Part shown: positions 21,919 through 29,133 of the stretch, piece by piece
Layout of the letters: every line of letters starts with the position of its first letter
Numbering within the stretch: position 1 is the stretch's first letter
Assembly: GCA_013140485.1 (NCBI GenBank)
Contig: JABFSS010000117.1
Span: forward strand, 1-35,547
Direction of reading: 5' to 3'
From: Candidatus Peribacteraceae bacterium
GTDB taxonomy: Bacteria; Patescibacteriota; Gracilibacteria; Peribacterales; Peribacteraceae
DNA length: 35,547 nt
Notes under the pieces: model-generated
Database searches by the model: none
The model's input: the letters and a program-made list of their open reading frames with translations, nothing else
Told to the model about the DNA's origin: nothing
Translations under genes and position numbers: made by a program

Positions 21919-22830
21919 TTAATCATTGCGTACCCACGTGAACGGCAACTTCGTCGCATCCCACGCGATCTCCTCATTCCATTCCGCATCGCTCTCCGCG
22001 ATGTCCTTCGTCTTCGGCATATACGTCTCCAGCCACAGGAGCTTTTGTGCGAGGACGGCATTGTCCGCGGCGCGTGCGCGGAATTTTTTCTCCTGAGTCA
22101 TATAATAGGTGACGCTCTCGGCGAGATCTTCGAAATTATCTCCTTGATATGCATATCCCGTCACGAAGTCTTCGCGCTCGGCGTCCCTGCGCCGGGTCTT
22201 CACGTTCTCCCACGAGAGCCGGTAAAAATATGCGCTCGGGTCGTCGTTATAGATGGCGTCGTCTCCGTCCGTGAACGCGCTCGCTCCGCTTTCCGGCAAG
22301 CCGGTGATGCACGTGATGTCGCGGAAATGGCCGAGCCCTTCGTGCAAGAGCAGTCCGGCGAGTTCTTGATCGCCCACATTGCCGCTCACAAGAATCACGC
22401 CCTTGCCGGCGAGCCCGCGGCTCTCCGGGTTGTCGTAGAGGATGGCGAAGGTTTGCAGTTTCTCCAGACATGCGGGCTTCAATTGACTGAGAACGGTCGC
22501 GACGATCGTGCGCTGCTCGTCCTTCACTCCGGACGCGTCGAGTATTTTTTCGAGGAGAGGCTTCTCGGGAATCTCCAGAACCAACACAGGAGTGGGAGAG
22601 GGGACTTCGGCGACCGTAGAACTCGACGACGAGCGGGAAGACGTCGTCACCGGCCTCTGTCGGACTTGGTGCGGGCGCGGACCGGCTATCTGTTTCGTCG
22701 CGACAATGGTCGACGTGTCCGGAATTACTGTTGCCGCAGCCTTCAACTCTGCTACACTTGGGTATAGATGCACTGCGAGCGTGAAGATCGCTAGGAGGGT
22801 CGCCAATGGCAGGAAAGCGTTCTTCGGCAC
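21919..22830 (-). CDS. Putative secreted metallohydrolase-like protein
   Basis: 303 residues with an N-terminal signal anchor (AFLPLATLLAIFTLAVHLY), a low-complexity Thr/Ser/Pro spacer to about residue 85, then a folded domain. LAGLLLHEGLGHFRD (about residues 155-169) resembles a zinc-protease helix, but the spacing is HExxxH rather than the standard HExxH. Downstream, NFEDLAESVTYYM (about 241-253) offers a second-helix glutamate, as in gluzincins that act on cell-wall or protein substrates. Expected to be anchored outside the membrane. GTG start at 22830; a TATCCT hexamer lies upstream in the divergent gap to the methyltransferase gene. The function assignment is tentative. Confidence 0.65.
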   Translation of the reverse strand: MPKNAFLPLATLLAIFTLAVHLYPSVAELKAAATVIPDTSTIVATKQIAGPRPHQVRQRPVTTSSRSSSSSTVAEVPSPTPVLVLEIPEKPLLEKILDASGVKDEQRTIVATVLSQLKPACLEKLQTFAILYDNPESRGLAGKGVILVSGNVGDQELAGLLLHEGLGHFRDITCITGLPESGASAFTDGDDAIYNDDPSAYFYRLSWENVKTRRRDAEREDFVTGYAYQGDNFEDLAESVTYYMTQEKKFRARAADNAVLAQKLLWLETYMPKTKDIAESDAEWNEEIAWDATKLPFTWVRND

Positions 22831-22873
22831 GGGTTTCCCAAAAAAGGATACTTTATATCATATTTATAGATAG

Positions 22874-24295
22874 ATGTCAATACACACGGTAACCATCGAA
22901 AAGCTCACTTTTGGCGGTGCGGGATTGACGCATGTGGACGGTCTCGCCGTCTTCGTCCCCGACACCATTCCCGGACAGCAGGTGGAGATCGAGCTGACCA
23001 AACAGAAGGAGACGTTCGCGGAAGCAAAAGTCCTCAAGGTCATACGCCGCGCGAAGGACGAAATCCCGGCCCGCTGCTCGCACTTTCACGACTGCGGAGG
23101 ATGCATCTGGCAGAACCTCCCGTACGACAAACAGATCGCTTATAAGGAGGACATCGTTCGCGAAACGCTCAGCCACCTGACTCCCGTCGACGATGCCGTC
23201 CGCAAGCAACTCGTGGGCCGTGTCCTCAATATCGTTCCCAGCCCGCAGATCTATCACTATCGCAACAAGTTGGAGTTCAGTTTCGGTTATCAGGCAATGA
23301 GATCGGAGGAGCGCGCGGGGAAGCGATTGTACTTCGACGAAGGTCCCTCGGTCGGATTCCACCAGCCCGGCCAGTGGTCCACCATCCTGCCCATCACCGA
23401 ATGCCATCTGTACGACGAACAAGTCGGCGTCTTGCTGGCTGACGTGAAGCGTTTCATGGAACAGACGAAGCTGCCGGTCTTCAATCCCAAAACCAACCGC
23501 GGCATGCTCCGCAATCTGCTCCTGCGCCGCGGAGTCCACACAGGCGAGCAGATGATCTGCTTCCTGCTCCATGCGCGAAAGAAAGAACTCGAGCCGCTCT
23601 TCCAGCAGTTCCTGCGCGCGTTTGGCGGCCGCCCGCATCTCGCGTCACTCCTGATCGTCGAGCATATGGGCCTGCACGAGAAGCCCGAGTTCCCCAAAGT
23701 CCACACGCTCATCGGCAAACCCACCGTCACCGAGCGGCTGTTCGATCTCAGCTTTGAAATCTCCCCATTCTCCTTCTTCCAGACGAACACGCTCGCCGCA
23801 GAGAAACTCTATCAATGCATCGCACAGGCCGCGCAGCTCACGCAGCGCGACACCGTCCTCGACGCCTACTGCGGCATGGGCACGATCGGCCAGTACTTGG
23901 CGCGGTTCTGTTCCCGCGTCGTGGGTGTCGAGAGCCATCCTTCCGCGATCGATGATGCGCTCAAGAGCGCGGGTCGCAACCGGATCGGCAATATCAGCTT
24001 CTATAAAGGACGGACCGAACAGGTCCTCTTCGACCAGATGAAGCCCGGCGGCAAGTACCAGTTCACCACCATCATTCTCGATCCTCCGCGCGCCGGTCTC
24101 CATCCCAAAGCATGCGAAGCGGTCATCGCACACGCGCCCGAAAAGATTGTCTACGTCTCGTGCAACACGGCCACGTTTGCCCGCGACCTCGGCGCGTTCC
24201 TCAAGGCCGGCTACGATCTGCGAACGGTCCAGCCTGTCGATCTTTTTCCGCATACGGCGCATATTGAGACGGTGGCGTTACTTCAACGAAAGTAA
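22874..24295 (+). CDS. TrmA/RlmD-family 5-methyluridine RNA methyltransferase
   Basis: SAM-dependent methylation at C5 of a uridine in rRNA or tRNA. Domains: a TRAM domain (VTIEKLTFGGAGLTHVDG... to about residue 58); an iron-sulfur cluster with Cys68, Cys74 and Cys77 in CSHFHDCGGC, plus Cys177 in PITECHLYD; and the methyltransferase fold with SPFSFFQTN, LDAYCGMGTIGQYLA, ILDPPRAGLH and catalytic Cys in VYVSCNTATFARDL. At 473 residues it fits RlmD/RlmCD-type enzymes more than the shorter TrmA; the exact target cannot be read from sequence. The ATG at 22874 is divergent from the metallohydrolase-like gene across a 43-bp AT-rich gap that must hold both promoters. Confidence 0.93.
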   Translation: MSIHTVTIEKLTFGGAGLTHVDGLAVFVPDTIPGQQVEIELTKQKETFAEAKVLKVIRRAKDEIPARCSHFHDCGGCIWQNLPYDKQIAYKEDIVRETLSHLTPVDDAVRKQLVGRVLNIVPSPQIYHYRNKLEFSFGYQAMRSEERAGKRLYFDEGPSVGFHQPGQWSTILPITECHLYDEQVGVLLADVKRFMEQTKLPVFNPKTNRGMLRNLLLRRGVHTGEQMICFLLHARKKELEPLFQQFLRAFGGRPHLASLLIVEHMGLHEKPEFPKVHTLIGKPTVTERLFDLSFEISPFSFFQTNTLAAEKLYQCIAQAAQLTQRDTVLDAYCGMGTIGQYLARFCSRVVGVESHPSAIDDALKSAGRNRIGNISFYKGRTEQVLFDQMKPGGKYQFTTIILDPPRAGLHPKACEAVIAHAPEKIVYVSCNTATFARDLGAFLKAGYDLRTVQPVDLFPHTAHIETVALLQRK

Positions 24296-24370
24296 ACGAA
24301 GGAAACGAAACAAACGACGTAAACAAGGATCCTCGTTTTCCTCGTTTACTTCGGTTGCCTCGTTTGCTTT
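24286..24370. repeat. Word-type inverted array in the methyltransferase/rlmH gap
   Basis: The left arm (24286-24327) repeats CAACGAAAG, TAAACGAAGG and AAACGAAACAAACGACG; the right arm (24331-24370) carries CCTCGTTTTCCTCGTTTAC and TTCGGTTGCCTCGTTTGC. The array begins inside the last codons of the methyltransferase. The 15-mer AAACGAAGGAAACGA at 24294-24308 recurs in reverse complement at 20532-20546. Confidence 0.8.
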
Positions 24371-24379
24371 CATCTCTCT

Positions 24380-24844
24380 GTGCAGCACATCACCCTCCTC
24401 ACCGTCGGCCGAGTGAAATCTTCATGGATCAACGAGGGTTGTCAGGAATATCTCGACCGCCTCCGCCCCTCCGTCAAATTTACCATCACCGAAATCCCAC
24501 CCAGTCGTCAAAAGGATACGGAGAAGCAGCGGCAGGAGGAGAGCGAGCAGATTCTGCATGCTTTAGAGAAGCAGCGCGGTGACATCTTCCTCCTTGACGA
24601 AGCTGGAGAGCGAATGGCATCGAAGCAATTCAGTGTCTTCCTCAGCAAGGCCGAGGATATGGGCATTCCGCTCACATTCATCATCGGAGGCGCATACGGC
24701 GTCAGTGATCATGTGAGGAGCATTGTCCGGGGGTCTATCCGCTTGAGCGATATGACGCTCACGCACGAAATGAGCAGGTTGTTCTTCCTCGAGCAGCTCT
24801 ATCGGGCAATGGAGATCAAGAAGGGGGGCGGGTATCATCATTGA
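24380..24844 (+). CDS. rlmH: 23S rRNA pseudouridine-1915 N3-methyltransferase (RlmH)
   Basis: A SPOUT-class methyltransferase that modifies helix 69 of 23S rRNA. Seen: ITLLTVGRVKSSWINEGCQEY at the N-terminus, IFLLDEAGERMASKQFS, the SAM-binding knot FIIGGAYGVSDHV, and the C-terminal SRLFFLEQLYRAMEIKKGGGYHH, nearly identical in plan to the family signature. The 154-residue length is typical. A GTG start at 24380 is required to include the first strand; there is no ATG nearby. Directly preceded by the word-type array. Confidence 0.95.
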   Translation: MQHITLLTVGRVKSSWINEGCQEYLDRLRPSVKFTITEIPPSRQKDTEKQRQEESEQILHALEKQRGDIFLLDEAGERMASKQFSVFLSKAEDMGIPLTFIIGGAYGVSDHVRSIVRGSIRLSDMTLTHEMSRLFFLEQLYRAMEIKKGGGYHH

Positions 24845-24852
24845 TTACCACT

Positions 24853-25083
24853 TCACTGTTGCAGTTCATCGTCATAACCCGGCTGCTCAACAGGATGCAA
24901 AGAGCCGTCTTCCTGGACCTCAAGATGAATACGGTCACCTGTGACCTCTTTCATCGTTTCTTGCAAAATCAACCGGGTCACCTGAAACATTACCAGTAAA
25001 TAGACATAGATACTGACAACCATGAGGACGGCGAGGGTGATGATCGAGGCCAGGATGATCCAGATGATCTTTTTCTTTTGCAT
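24853..25083 (-). CDS. Small single-pass membrane protein
   Basis: 76 residues: a KKK start, one hydrophobic helix (IIWIILASIITLAVLMVVSI, about residues 6-25, continuing YVYLLVMF), then a polar tail ending GYDDELQQ. Probably an N-in, C-out anchor or small membrane subunit. Divergent from the Zur-like gene; the palindromic operator candidate lies 23 bp upstream of its ATG, so it may be under the same control. No family recognised. Confidence 0.65.
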   Translation of the reverse strand: MQKKKIIWIILASIITLAVLMVVSIYVYLLVMFQVTRLILQETMKEVTGDRIHLEVQEDGSLHPVEQPGYDDELQQ

Positions 25084-25105
25084 GCGTGAAGATTAGCATG
25101 TTTTC

Positions 25106-25126
25106 AAATGAAAATTAGTTGCATTT
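25106..25126. promoter_or_regulatory. Candidate Zur/Fur operator
   Basis: AAATG, 11 nt, CATTT: an imperfect 21-bp palindrome with 16 positions symmetric, similar in design to Fur-superfamily boxes. It covers the expected -35 region of the Zur-like gene (its candidate -10, TACTAT, is at 25133-25138) and lies in the shared divergent gap. Confidence 0.5.
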
Positions 25127-25149
25127 GTAATTTACTATCATTAAAATGT

Positions 25150-25572
25150 ATGTGCATGGATTTCTCCGCATCTGTTCTTCTCCGTCAACGAGGCCTGAAA
25201 GAGACGCTCCCACGACTGTCCGTTCTTCGCGTGCTCGCAGCGAGCGCCAAGCCACTGCTCGTCAAAGATATTCTCCATCTTGTGCGGCGGAAGGAAGGTT
25301 CTATCGGACTTGTCACCGTCTACCGGGTCATCGAAGCATTGGCACAGACGGGTTTGCTGCACCGTCACCCCATCGACGGTGGCTATTCCCTCTGCGCGAT
25401 CCCCGATATTGATGGACATCACGTTCTCCTCCGCTGCACCGCCTGCGGCAGGTCGGAAGAAGCCCATGACCATGATCTTTGTCGTAGAGAAGACGCGGTT
25501 GCACGGCGGGTTGGTTTTCGCACGTCCCACCATTTAACCGAAATGCTCGGCACCTGTTCCCATTGCCACTGA
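25150..25572 (+). CDS. Fur-family metalloregulator, probably Zur-like
   Basis: About 140 residues from the ATG at 25150 (an ATG at 25156 is equally possible; the open frame upstream overlaps the operator and is unlikely to be coding). Fur layout: winged helix with LKETLPRLSVLRVLAASAKP, LLVKDILHLV and GLVTVYRVIEALAQTGLLHR, then the dimerisation domain GHHVLLRCTACGRSEE with CxxC, and a C-terminal CSHCH second CxxC, the structural zinc site. The neighbour 3 bp downstream is a ZIP metal permease, which suggests zinc sensing rather than iron or peroxide. Autoregulation through the upstream palindrome is inferred. Confidence 0.9.
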   Translation: MCMDFSASVLLRQRGLKETLPRLSVLRVLAASAKPLLVKDILHLVRRKEGSIGLVTVYRVIEALAQTGLLHRHPIDGGYSLCAIPDIDGHHVLLRCTACGRSEEAHDHDLCRREDAVARRVGFRTSHHLTEMLGTCSHCH

Positions 25573-25575
25573 TCC

Positions 25576-26328
25576 ATGTTTACTACATCCCTCTACACCA
25601 TCGGCAGCGTGCTGCTTGTGAGTATCGTGTCGTTCTCCGGCATCGCCGTGCTCGGGATGCGGCACGCGTTCGTGAACCGCATTCTGTCCGTCCTCATCAG
25701 CTTCGCCGTCGGAGGTCTGCTCGGCGATGTCTTCATTCATATTCTCCCGGAAATGACGGAGGGGCACCCGGAATTTTTCCCAACCGCGTCGCTGATCATC
25801 TTGGGCGGCGTTCTCCTCTCGTTTCTCCTCGAAAAAATCATCCACTGGCATCACTGTCATCATGTCGATTGTGAAGATCACCGCCAGCCGCTTGGGATCA
25901 TCAGCCTCGTGGGAGACGCCGCGCATAACATGACCGACGGCCTCCTGATCGCCACGAGCTTCCTGGTCGACGTGCCCACGGGCATCGCAACCACCATCGC
26001 CGTGATTCTGCACGAGATTCCCCAGGAGATCGGCGATTATGCGATTCTCCTGCACAGCGGATACACGCGGGGACGCGCGCTCTTTCTCAACTTCGTCACT
26101 GCTCTCACGTCTGTCGTGGGAGCGGCCATCGTGTTGGTTCTCCAGAGCTCACTCCCCAATCTCGAAAAATACCTCTTGCCGCTTGTTGCCGGCAACTTCC
26201 TCTATATCGCAATCGCAGATCTTCTTCCTGAACTGCACAAACAGACGCGCGTTTCCCAGTCCATGCTGCAGCTACTCGGCGTGCTGGCGGGTATTGTGAT
26301 CATGTTCGGATTGACGCTTCTGGAATGA
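25576..26328 (+). CDS. ZIP-family divalent metal transporter
   Basis: Imports zinc (or another divalent metal) across the cytoplasmic membrane. 250 residues with eight hydrophobic segments. The binuclear metal centre motifs are complete: GDAAHNMTDGL in helix 4 and HEIPQEIGDYAILLHSG in helix 5. A His-rich cytosolic loop, HWHHCHHVDCEDH (about residues 95-107), lies between helices 3 and 4, as is common in the family. Its ATG follows the Zur-like stop by 3 bp, so the two genes form an operon in which the transporter is probably derepressed when the metal is scarce. Confidence 0.93.
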   Translation: MFTTSLYTIGSVLLVSIVSFSGIAVLGMRHAFVNRILSVLISFAVGGLLGDVFIHILPEMTEGHPEFFPTASLIILGGVLLSFLLEKIIHWHHCHHVDCEDHRQPLGIISLVGDAAHNMTDGLLIATSFLVDVPTGIATTIAVILHEIPQEIGDYAILLHSGYTRGRALFLNFVTALTSVVGAAIVLVLQSSLPNLEKYLLPLVAGNFLYIAIADLLPELHKQTRVSQSMLQLLGVLAGIVIMFGLTLLE

Positions 26329-26396
26329 TCAGCAAGCCTCTGGAGATCCTGTTTTGATTCGCTATACTTCGCGGGCGCTATTTAATTGCACGGCCT

Positions 26397-26426
26397 CATC
26401 GTCCTTCGTCAAAGCTCAGGACGATG
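26397..26426. repeat. Perfect 9-bp hairpin repeat near tRNA-Glu
   Basis: CATCGTCCT, a 12-nt loop, AGGACGATG. It is of the CTTCG..AAGCTCAGG type that, from memory, is widespread between bacterial genes. Its left flank (CACGGCCTCATCGTC, 26389-26403) is identical over 15 bp to the sequence at the 5' end of the tRNA gene 80 bp downstream (26469-26483). Confidence 0.65.
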
Positions 26427-26471
26427 TCGCAGATAATTCTTCTCTGGTTCTTTCGTTCCTTTTTCTCACAC

Positions 26472-26546
26472 GGCCTCATCGTCTAACGGTTAGGACAGCA
26501 GGTTCTCATCCTGCAAATCGGGGTTCGATTCCCCGTGGGGCTGCCA
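26472..26546 (+). tRNA. tRNA-Glu (anticodon CTC), CCA encoded
   Basis: A 75-nt cloverleaf: acceptor GGCCTCA pairs with TGGGGCT (one G-U at the end), D-arm with TCTAACGGTTAGGA, anticodon stem GCAGG/CCTGC around loop TTCTCAT with CTC, T-arm CGGGG-TTCGATT-CCCCG, discriminator G and genomic CCA. The discriminator G73 agrees with bacterial tRNA-Glu. Confidence 0.96.
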
Positions 26547-26598
26547 TTCAACTTGCAAAAGGACTATGAACACCCTCCTGCTCCGCTAGAATCGCGCA

Positions 26599-27333
26599 GT
26601 GATTATGAAGGAGTCACGGAATCGGCTTATTACTAATCTTATCATTGCAGGATGCCTCATGCTTTGGGCATTTTTTTTATGGACCTCTGGTTTGCTGCTC
26701 GGGTATTGGGCAGTGCCATTTGCTGTCGCATCTTTATTGCTCGCTCATTTTCCAGTGGAATGGAAACATTGGGTCTTTGTAGTAGTTACGGTTTTAATGA
26801 TAATCGGGATGTTTTTCTTCCCTCTTGAATACCTCTCGGATCCGCAATTGGGAACGCTTCATTGGACCTGTAGGAAGAGCATGGTCTTCTCTTTATATGA
26901 CAAAGAAAAAAGACAAGACTCCGATCATGATTCTTTCTCGGTCGATTGTGAGGAGCAAGAACAAGGTGACGACAATGATGCGACAAAAATCCCCAATCTT
27001 CCTAGCCTTGTGTACAACATTGCTCCCTCTTTTAACTCTCAATATATGAGGACATGCAAGATTGCTAAAGATGCGACCGCTTTTGAGTTTTATCACGCGG
27101 GATTGATCGCAAAGAGTGCTGAGTCATACCGCTTTACCATCCAAGGGGCTACTCTTGTTTGCCCAATCGGAGAGGATGACCGGAAGGATGCAAAAATGAG
27201 ATGCCCTTTTTCCCCCGACTTTCTTGAAGCTTTTAGCATGATCAAAGAACATTCTTTCTTTATGACTGTCTACGTGACAGTCGCAAACCAATCCGCGCCC
27301 GAAGAATTTCCCATGGACTGCGCAAAGCTATGA
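26599..27333 (+). CDS. Hypothetical membrane protein (first gene of the AT-rich block)
   Basis: About 244 residues: two or three N-terminal hydrophobic helices (LIIAGCLMLWAFFLWTSGLL, WAVPFAVASLLLAHF, WVFVVVTVLMIIGMFFF), then a polar extracytoplasmic domain of about 170 residues with five or six cysteines, an acidic stretch and no known motif. GTG at 26599 is preferred because TAGAAT lies exactly 6 nt upstream; an ATG at 26605 is the alternative. It overlaps the next gene by 4 bp (ATGA), so they are translationally coupled. Base composition is visibly AT-richer than in the flanking genes. Function unknown. Confidence 0.75.
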   Translation: MIMKESRNRLITNLIIAGCLMLWAFFLWTSGLLLGYWAVPFAVASLLLAHFPVEWKHWVFVVVTVLMIIGMFFFPLEYLSDPQLGTLHWTCRKSMVFSLYDKEKRQDSDHDSFSVDCEEQEQGDDNDATKIPNLPSLVYNIAPSFNSQYMRTCKIAKDATAFEFYHAGLIAKSAESYRFTIQGATLVCPIGEDDRKDAKMRCPFSPDFLEAFSMIKEHSFFMTVYVTVANQSAPEEFPMDCAKL

Positions 27334-28289
27334 AGCGAAAACTACTCTTCAGTGGCATTACGATCATCATGCTCTGTATGATAGGTATCTTGTCAGTTCT
27401 TTTTTTGCACGATTTTGATGGTGACGATGTAAGCTATATCGGAGGTGATTGTCGTCCCTTCGAATCGAATATTTATCCTAATGCAGTAGAGAAAAGCTTC
27501 GATGGAACGGATCAGAATTGCGACGGCAAGGACTATATCGAAAGCGATACCTCGGATAATGACAACGACGGATTCACAAAACTCTCGGGAGACTGTGACG
27601 ATTTTGCTTTCACTGTACATATTGGTGCAGAGGAACTTATTGATGAGAAGGATAATGACTGTGACGGTAGGATTGACGAAAAGACAATGAGCCTTCCAAT
27701 AATTGCCTCACCCTTTGTTCCGAGTGTTGGCGCGAAGCAAGGACTTATCGGGGTGCAATTCCTTAGAGCTATGTCTGCAGTTACGATCAAAACTTCAGGT
27801 TTGCTCTACGATGGCTACCTTGATGTTACTGCTACAACAAAAAGTGCAATACCTCCTAACGATGGCTCAAAGACAGTGGCAGTCAAAATTTACTTGGGCA
27901 TCGGTACAAAGGATTTTTTCCATGTCCTGGATGAACGTTACTTGGATGCATCTTGGGCAGGAAAGGGCAACAACAGTCTTTTTGTGGGTACAGGTAATGA
28001 AAAGGGCAGCAATGCCCCTAACAATGATGATGCTCGAGAAAGAGGGGGAGTGTTTTTTGCTGGGCAGACGAGACATTTGCGACTTAACCTACGTTCGTTG
28101 CCTGTGAGTGCTAAATCTCAGTGGAATTCGACAAAAGAATCGCTGAATATCATTGATCTGCTCAGCAAATACAATGATCAACTCATTATCGGTCTATATA
28201 CGAGTGCGCCAGGCTTTGGAGTTATTAATTCTGCAACATTAGAGTTGGAGATGGAGAAAGACGCAGAGGCGGTACTGCAAAAATTGTAA
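27330..28289 (+). CDS. Membrane-anchored protein with MopE-type metal-binding repeats
   Basis: 319 residues. An N-terminal anchor (LLFSGITIIMLCMIGILSVL) is followed by two Asp/Cys-rich repeats of the MopE/putative metal-binding type: a degenerate one, GGDCRPFESNIYPNAVE...DGTDQNCDG (about 38-66), and a full one, DNDNDGFTKLSGDCDD...EKDNDCDGRIDE (about 76-118). Such repeats bind calcium or copper in some proteins. The rest (120-319) looks like a beta-rich domain of unknown family. It overlaps the preceding gene by 4 bp and probably works with it at the cell surface. The organism-level role is not known. Confidence 0.8.
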   Translation: MKRKLLFSGITIIMLCMIGILSVLFLHDFDGDDVSYIGGDCRPFESNIYPNAVEKSFDGTDQNCDGKDYIESDTSDNDNDGFTKLSGDCDDFAFTVHIGAEELIDEKDNDCDGRIDEKTMSLPIIASPFVPSVGAKQGLIGVQFLRAMSAVTIKTSGLLYDGYLDVTATTKSAIPPNDGSKTVAVKIYLGIGTKDFFHVLDERYLDASWAGKGNNSLFVGTGNEKGSNAPNNDDARERGGVFFAGQTRHLRLNLRSLPVSAKSQWNSTKESLNIIDLLSKYNDQLIIGLYTSAPGFGVINSATLELEMEKDAEAVLQKL

Positions 28290-28375
28290 AATTTGTCGAA
28301 TATAAATGAGCGGGTTTTCAATCCGTTAAGCGGAGTTCGGCTCTCTGTGTGACTGCCAAATTGTTTATCTAAGAG

Positions 28376-28388
28376 TATGGTTTAAGCA
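28376..28388 (+). promoter_or_regulatory. Candidate leaderless -10 element in the AT-rich block
   Basis: TATGGT at 28376-28381, then 6 nt (TTAAGC), then the ATG at 28388. It has the same spacing as TAGAAT at 26587-26592 before the GTG at 26599. Confidence 0.35.
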
Positions 28389-29080
28389 TGACGAAAGATG
28401 GGGACAAAAAAAGCAAGGCAGAGCTGGTTGTCCAATCAATACAGGAAAAAATTAAAACCAATCCTGGCTTACAGCGTCATTTAACGGTTTTCAAAGCACT
28501 CCTCTCTGAAATTCCCGGCGGAGGTGCATTTATTTATTTATTGGACGATCATATTGCTGCAAAGAAAGAAGAGCGGATTATTAAGTTTATGGAAGAGACT
28601 GTGCAAGCAATTGCACAAGTGAATGACCGAATCGATCAAGAAAAGTTAAAAACAGATCACTATGCATTTATTTTCGAAGAATGTTTACGAGGAGTGGCAA
28701 GGCATCCCCAAAAAGAGAAGATCGATAGCTATAAGGCTATTCTCATTAACGCCGCAGTTCCAAGTACCATTTCTGATGACGAGCAAGAATACTTCTTAAA
28801 TCTCGTTAATACGCTTTCTCCAGTTCACATAAGGTTGATCGCTGCATTGAATGAAGCCAGAAAAATACCACAGGGGGGTGGTCGAGAATCTGGTTTTAAA
28901 CTCAGAACACATTTAGGAAATACGAGCAGCGAGATTCTAATGTCAGCTGCTGCCGAACTTTATCAATTACAATTCACTAATACAGAACCAAGAAGCATTC
29001 CATTCGACGCTGATATGAGTAGAGTAGGCGGAAGACTCACGCCGATTGCTATGAAATTTATCGAATTTTGTACTTTATAA
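28388..29080 (+). CDS. Uncharacterised helical protein with a possible C-terminal winged helix
   Basis: 230 residues, soluble. The N-terminal part has LSEIPGGGAFIYLLDDHIAAKKEERIIKFMEET, then a long helical region (FEECLRGVARHPQKEKIDSYKAILIN), and the end resembles a winged-helix tail (LTPIAMKFIEFCTL). From memory, proteins with this plan (a proline-glycine turn, a charged helix ending in a FIE-like motif, and a T-x-x-G-x-x-F-x-x-F-like end) are an abundant uncharacterised bacterial group, often found in accessory regions; no activity is established. It is the last gene of the AT-rich block and lies 53 bp before the repeated tRNA end. No toxin, nuclease or integrase motif is seen. Confidence 0.7.
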   Translation: MTKDGDKKSKAELVVQSIQEKIKTNPGLQRHLTVFKALLSEIPGGGAFIYLLDDHIAAKKEERIIKFMEETVQAIAQVNDRIDQEKLKTDHYAFIFEECLRGVARHPQKEKIDSYKAILINAAVPSTISDDEQEYFLNLVNTLSPVHIRLIAALNEARKIPQGGGRESGFKLRTHLGNTSSEILMSAAAELYQLQFTNTEPRSIPFDADMSRVGGRLTPIAMKFIEFCTL

Positions 29081-29133
29081 AAGTGGCAGGCCAGTTTCAT
29101 TTTTAATATAAAAAGTTCGAATCATCTCTACTA

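Noticed and set aside
20473..24370. CRISPR array from the repeated AAACGAAG words
   Set aside because: Units are short, degenerate and contiguous, without regular spacers, and no cas genes are present.
26389..26430. A second, truncated tRNA upstream of tRNA-Glu
   Set aside because: Only 15 bp match the tRNA; the rest is a hairpin repeat with no D-, anticodon or T-arm.
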